Assembly: GCA_031288415.1 (NCBI GenBank) | Contig: JAITRL010000222.1 | Coordinates: 1-48,527 of the forward strand | Reading direction: 5' to 3' | Length of the DNA stretch: 48,527 nucleotides | DNA from: Deltaproteobacteria bacterium | GTDB lineage: Bacteria > Desulfobacterota > Desulfarculia > Adiutricales > Adiutricaceae | In this document: in pieces, positions 45,335-48,527 of the stretch | Layout: each line of letters begins with the position of its first letter | Position numbering within the stretch: the stretch's first letter is position 1 | The notes under the pieces: model-generated | Told to the model about the DNA's origin: nothing | What the model saw: only the letters and a program-made list of their open reading frames with translations | Database searches by the model: none | Made by a program: the position numbers and the translations under genes

Positions 45335-45336
45335 TT
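45294..45336 (+). terminator. Orphan terminator-like hairpin
   Basis: AAACGGCTC (45294-45302) pairs with GAGCCGTTT (45318-45326), with further partial pairing inside, and six T residues follow after CCGA (45331-45336). No plus-strand gene lies directly upstream, as the rubrerythrin transcript should already have ended at 45096. It overlaps the 3' end of the small minus-strand ORF. Confidence 0.5.
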
Positions 45337-45646
45337 ATTCTTTTAGTAAACACTTGAATTCATTGATAAAATATTTAGAATTGGCGTGGCTCCGCCATTT
45401 TTGAATTCGTTTTTCTTGAATTTCCCCTTTCCAACCGCCCCACTCTCTGATAATCTCCAGGATGTGATCGTTCATTCGTCCAGAGCTTTCATTGGGGCTT
45501 CCAGGCCACAGCCAGGGCGAATCCTTCACGAATCGCGGCTTTGCTGCAGTTTCATCCCCGATTTTTATCTTGTAATTTCCCCGGCCCGGCTCTAAGATGA
45601 AAACGGTCCGGAGCGAGCAAAGCCTTTCCTGCCCCTGACCAGTCAA
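45335..45646 (-). CDS. Small hypothetical protein in AT-richer DNA
   Basis: The 103-residue frame starts at a TTG (45646) or possibly at a later codon; an in-frame ATG encodes residue 58. It is not recognised. The sequence is Trp-rich in the middle (WLWPGSPNE, REWGGWKGE) and basic towards the end (EKRIQKWR...FKCLLKE). Codon use is far less GC-biased than in the neighbours, which suggests a horizontally acquired or decaying gene. It may be a fragment of a mobile-element protein, but I cannot name one. The start codon and expression are uncertain. Confidence 0.35.
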   Translation of the reverse strand: MTGQGQERLCSLRTVFILEPGRGNYKIKIGDETAAKPRFVKDSPWLWPGSPNESSGRMNDHILEIIREWGGWKGEIQEKRIQKWRSHANSKYFINEFKCLLKE

Positions 45647-46150
45647 GACATAGCCTTACACGGGACAATATGTCCCCCGATGCCCCACCGGTTTCAGCGG
45701 AGACGCGGAGGCTCCCTCAATTTCCGGCGACCGGCCGCAGCCGGTCTCCAGGAGGGCGCCGCAGTCTCCCCTAAAGGCGAGGCCCGAGCCTTCGGGGCCG
45801 GTCCCCCGGACTTCCGGACGGACCCACCCGTAAACCCGACGCCCCCTGTTTTTGGGACTGGCATCAGGTTCGTCAGCCGCCTCCCGCGCCCCACGCGACA
45901 TGGGGCCCGGCCCCGCGCGCTGAGCCTCCAACACAACCGGCCGCGGCCGGAAAACCTGGAACACCCCTAACGGGCAAATGATCGTAAGCCCGCTGACGGG
46001 GCTGACTGCGGTTTTTTGGAGGCAGATCAAGGGCATGACGGTAACAGTCACTGGTTAGCCCCCCGTCAAGGCCCACCGGAGGCCCCCCCGGGCGCGCCCG
46101 GCATTGCCAGGCACGCCCTGCGCGCCTTGCCCCTTAAACGGTGACCGGCA
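45647..46150. other. Intergenic region upstream of the GyrI-like gene
   Basis: GC-rich with overlapping spurious frames on both strands. I find no good promoter pair. A weak stem (AGCCC/GGGCT near 45987-46003) precedes a six-T run by 9-10 bases, too far for a convincing terminator. Confidence 0.4.
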
Positions 46151-46672
46151 ATGAAGCCTAAAATCCTCATCGAAGCGGTCGAGTCCATGCCCAGCAAGAA
46201 CCTTGTGGGGTACTGCGCCATCCTCAACGACAAGGCCGTGGGCGATTACTACGAGAAGCTCTGGCTGAACTTCATCGACCGGATCCGCAAGATCCCCTGC
46301 CTGGCCGACCGGGAGCTCTACGGGGTCTGCACCAACCTCCAGGGCAACAATTTCTTCGAGTACTGGACCACGGTGGAGTCTTCCCCGGACGACCAGTTGC
46401 CGGGGGACCTGGTCTCGCTCCCCCTGGACGGGGGGACCTACGGCTCCCGCGTCGGACGCCCGGAGATCAACCTGCCCTCACTATACAGCCGAGTCAACTC
46501 GGCCTGGTCCCCCCCCAAGGACTACGCCCTTGAGTGGAAGATGCCCTTTTTCGAGCTGTACCGGCCCAACTGGTTCCAGCGGAAGGCCCTGAAGATCTGC
46601 GTGCCGCTCAACTTTTCCCTCAACTCGGTCTACCACAACATTTTCCCTAAGGGCGACAAGGCCAGGGATTAG
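46151..46672 (+). CDS. GyrI-like small-molecule (effector) binding domain protein
   Basis: 173 residues resembling the stand-alone GyrI-like/AraC effector-binding domain: an N-terminal VGYCAILND strand, a helix with YYEKLWLNFI, the LYGVCTNL strand, the YWTTVESSPDDQLP segment typical of the second half of the fold, and the closing KICVPLN strand. Such proteins bind small hydrophobic or cationic compounds and can sequester or hydrolyse them, or signal their presence. There is no DNA-binding domain. ATG start. A TetR regulator follows on the same strand after 771 bases; a functional link is only a guess. Confidence 0.7.
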   Translation: MKPKILIEAVESMPSKNLVGYCAILNDKAVGDYYEKLWLNFIDRIRKIPCLADRELYGVCTNLQGNNFFEYWTTVESSPDDQLPGDLVSLPLDGGTYGSRVGRPEINLPSLYSRVNSAWSPPKDYALEWKMPFFELYRPNWFQRKALKICVPLNFSLNSVYHNIFPKGDKARD

Positions 46673-47443
46673 GCCCGCGGCGGCATTCGGGGCCGGCCTG
46701 CGCATGCGCCTTAGGACGGAAGCCGGGCCGCGCCGCGCTTCCCCCAGGCGCGCCGCCAGCCGTTTTCATGCCCGGGCCTCGCTTTTCGGGACCGGATCAT
46801 GTCCCCGGCCGTTTTCCCGGCGGTCTCCTGAATCGGCGGCCCGCGGAGGCTCATGCGTGTTACGCAGGCCGCCCGTGCGGCGGCGCGGTTTCATGCGAAG
46901 CCGTTGACCGTTGTTTTCGGCGGCGGCCCGGATTGCCTGCCGTATCCCTCTGACCGATGCCCCCGCCAGCGCCTTCAAGGCGCGATCCTTTGCCCGCCGC
47001 CCGCCCGACGCCTGGAAAATACTCCGACATCTCCCGCCGGTCCGCCGCGGAATTCGCCCTTGCCGCGGCCGGCCTGTAATCCGAAGGCTCTGCGCCCCGG
47101 GCTTCCTGCCCGGCCGGCTCCGCCGTCAGCATAGGCCTCATCGGCATTTTCCGCCGCGCAGGCCCGTTCTGCCTTGCCGTGACGTTTGACTTCCAGGCAG
47201 ACTCGCGTAAAATCTCCCTCCGGCCCCTGGCCGGAGGCGTGGCGCGCCATTTCGGCTCGCCCGGCTCCGCGGCCAGGCCGGTCTCCTGTCGGCGCGACCG
47301 GCGGCACCGTTGCCGCCCCCGTCTGACCGGCCCCCGGGGAGCCTTCCATGCCCCCCCACTGCCGTGAGTTTTCCCTGCCGCCTTCGGCGTCCTCTTCCTC
47401 AAGACCCGGGACCCTCAAGGCATCCCTTCTCCAAGGTCGCCCG
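46673..47443. other. Long intergenic region upstream of the TetR gene
   Basis: No coherent coding frame is visible; short frames overlap on both strands. It contains the TetR promoter (47186-47213), and the transcript leader would be about 220 bases. Confidence 0.45.
47186..47213 (+). promoter_or_regulatory. Sigma70-type promoter for the TetR gene
   Basis: TTGACT (47186-47191, 5 of 6) and TAAAAT (47208-47213, 5 of 6) are 16 bases apart. I saw no clear palindromic operator next to it. Confidence 0.5.
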
Positions 47444-48208
47444 ATGAGTGACAAAAAACCCATAGAATTCAACGTCTTCGGCGTCACCCGGACCCTCCCC
47501 ATGCGTTCGGAGAGTTCCAAGACCAAAGACATCATCATGCTGGAATCGACCCTCCTCTTCGCGAAGAAGGGATACGGCGCGGTCTCCATCAGGGACATCG
47601 CCGCGGCCATCAGGATGAAGCCTTCGTCCCTGTACAACCATTTCAGCGGCAAGGAGGCCCTCTTCGAGGCGGTGCTCACCCACGCCGAGGACCTTTACCT
47701 CCTGTACTTCAAGTACCTCGAGGATCTGCTCGCCAAGGCCCAGACCTTCTCCGAAACCCTGGACATCATCTTCCGCGAGCCCGCCAGGATGTCCAACGAC
47801 TTCACCTGCTACGCCTTCTCCCTCATCCTGACGGAGCAGTTCCGCGACAGGCACTGCGCGAAAATCTTCAACGAGACCTTCCTCGACTACAGCACCAACT
47901 TCATCAAGGACGCCTTCGACCGCTGCATCGAGAAAGGGCTGGCCTTCCCCTTCGACACCAAGACGGTCGCCGCCCTCATCATGCAGACGACCCTCATCTC
48001 CATCAGCCAGAGGGTCCACGAGTACATGGACCAGCACCCCCCCATTGACTATGCTGAGCACTTCCGGAACATCAAGCGCCTGGTCATGACCCTGGCCGGC
48101 TTCTCCGCTTCCGGAGGCTCTGACTTCCCCGACTTCCCCTCCGGCGACCGCGACCCCCAACGGGCCCGCCGCGGCGCCCTGGCGCCCGACTCCAAGCCCG
48201 AGCCTTGA
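47444..48208 (+). CDS. TetR/AcrR-family transcriptional regulator
   Basis: 254 residues from the ATG at 47444 (AAGG eight bases upstream). After an N-terminal extension of about 25 residues comes the TetR DNA-binding domain (about 26-75) with LFAKKGYGAVSIRDIAAAI, then MKPSSLYNHFSGKEALFEAV, the recognition-helix signature. The C-terminal ligand-binding and dimerisation domain is all-helical and of unknown ligand. The last ~30 residues are Asp/Pro/Arg-rich and probably disordered. It has its own promoter and a strong terminator, so it is a single-gene unit. No adjacent efflux or enzyme gene shows its target within the window. Confidence 0.92.
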   Translation: MSDKKPIEFNVFGVTRTLPMRSESSKTKDIIMLESTLLFAKKGYGAVSIRDIAAAIRMKPSSLYNHFSGKEALFEAVLTHAEDLYLLYFKYLEDLLAKAQTFSETLDIIFREPARMSNDFTCYAFSLILTEQFRDRHCAKIFNETFLDYSTNFIKDAFDRCIEKGLAFPFDTKTVAALIMQTTLISISQRVHEYMDQHPPIDYAEHFRNIKRLVMTLAGFSASGGSDFPDFPSGDRDPQRARRGALAPDSKPEP

Positions 48209-48243
48209 GACCCCCTTAGGCTCCCGGCGCCGCCTCCGTCTCC

Positions 48244-48282
48244 AGGCGGGCGGGCCCCCTTTCGGGGGCCCGCCCGCCTTTT
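48244..48282 (+). terminator. Intrinsic terminator of the TetR gene
   Basis: A perfect 16-bp GC-rich stem (48244-48259 with 48264-48279) with a TTTC loop, ending in four T residues (48279-48282). It lies 36 bases after the stop codon. Confidence 0.9.
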
Positions 48283-48331
48283 CGCTTCTCAGGCCGGAAC
48301 CGGAAGCCAAGGCTTCCTTGCTTTGGCCAAG

Positions 48332-48426
48332 CTGCCCTGCCCTGCCCTGCCCTGCCCTGCCCTGCCCTGCCCTGCCCTGGCCTGGCCTGGCCTGCCCTGC
48401 CCTGGCCTGCCCTGCCCTGGCCTGCC
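48332..48426. repeat. Pentanucleotide tandem array (CTGCC/CTGGC)19
   Basis: Nineteen uninterrupted 5-bp units: nine CTGCC, three CTGGC, then a mix of CTGCC and CTGGC. Degenerate TTGGC units follow to about 48455. A 5-bp unit changes the frame when copy number changes, so it would be phase-variable if inside a gene; here no real gene covers it. On the minus strand an open frame of GQGRA repeats runs through it, probably spurious. It lies close to the right edge of the window. Confidence 0.9.
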
Positions 48427-48527
48427 CCTGTTTAGCCCGCCCTGGCTTGGCTTGGCTTTCCTTGTGCTGCAGCGGCCTGCCTTCTCCGGGCCTCCAGCGC
48501 TTCAAGCCTTCAGGGCGATATTTTTTT
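48427..48527. other. Right-edge non-coding sequence
   Basis: About 100 bases with degenerate CTTGG words, ending in a run of seven T residues at the edge. No gene is visible. Confidence 0.4.

Noticed and set aside
45656-46051. Minus-strand frame of about 130 codons upstream of the GyrI-like gene
   Set aside because: No recognisable product and a competing frame on the other strand; composition looks non-coding.
48332-48426. CRISPR-like array at the right edge
   Set aside because: The units are 5 bp long and contiguous with no spacers, so it is a microsatellite.
47399-48505. Minus-strand frame with GQGRA repeats at the right edge
   Set aside because: It runs antisense to the TetR gene and through the pentanucleotide array; the repeat alone produces the open frame.

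Overview
The window is about 48.5 kb of very GC-rich bacterial DNA (roughly 70% G+C by eye). A complete rod-shape cassette (mreB, mreC, mreD, PBP2, RodA), one contiguous str-S10-spc-alpha ribosomal gene cluster, a CorA-type transporter, Mrp and UbiB homologues, and rubrerythrin point to a Gram-negative, probably anaerobic bacterium. My best guess is the Desulfobacterota (former Deltaproteobacteria). That is inference from gene content, not from a marker-gene tree.

Layout. Bases 1-404 hold the 3' end of a heptad-repeat coiled-coil gene that runs in from the left edge. From 958 to 7893, all on the minus strand, lie rodA, mrdA, mreD, mreC and mreB. From 8927 to 30568, also minus, lies the ribosomal supercluster. 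In transcription order it reads rpsL, rpsG, fusA, tuf, rpsJ, rplC, rplD, rplW, rplB, rpsS, rplV, rpsC, rplP, rpmC, rpsQ, rplN, rplX, rplE, rpsN, rpsH, rplF, rplR, rpsE, rpmD, rplO, secY, adk, rpmJ, rpsM, rpsK, rpsD, rpoA, rplQ. The genes map and infA, often found next to adk or rpmJ, are not there. tilS (minus) sits upstream of rpsL, and a candidate tilS terminator is followed at once by a good sigma70-type promoter for the str genes.

From 32.6 kb onward the window is accessory-like. In order it holds an Smr-domain protein, a membrane metallophosphoesterase with a CorA-type transporter, a decayed IS4-type transposase end, a zinc-ribbon methyltransferase, an overlapping pair on the minus strand (an 827-residue multi-pass membrane protein with a long Ala/Pro repeat, and an Mrp-type ATPase), a divergent UbiB-family kinase, rubrerythrin with a textbook terminator, an AT-richer island with one small unassigned ORF and an orphan hairpin, a GyrI-like effector-binding protein, a TetR regulator with its terminator, and a 19-copy CTGCC/CTGGC pentanucleotide array near the right edge.

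The ribosomal and mre blocks together supply translation, secretion (SecY), adenylate balance (Adk), transcription (RpoA) and wall elongation. The oddest features are the membrane-protein/Mrp gene pair, AT-rich blocks of coding sequence inside a 70% G+C genome, many TTG and GTG starts in core translation genes, unusually long GC-rich spacers inside the ribosomal cluster, a large insertion in bL17, and a Cys-rich loop in EF-Tu. I saw no CRISPR array, tRNA, rRNA, prophage or recognisable defence system.
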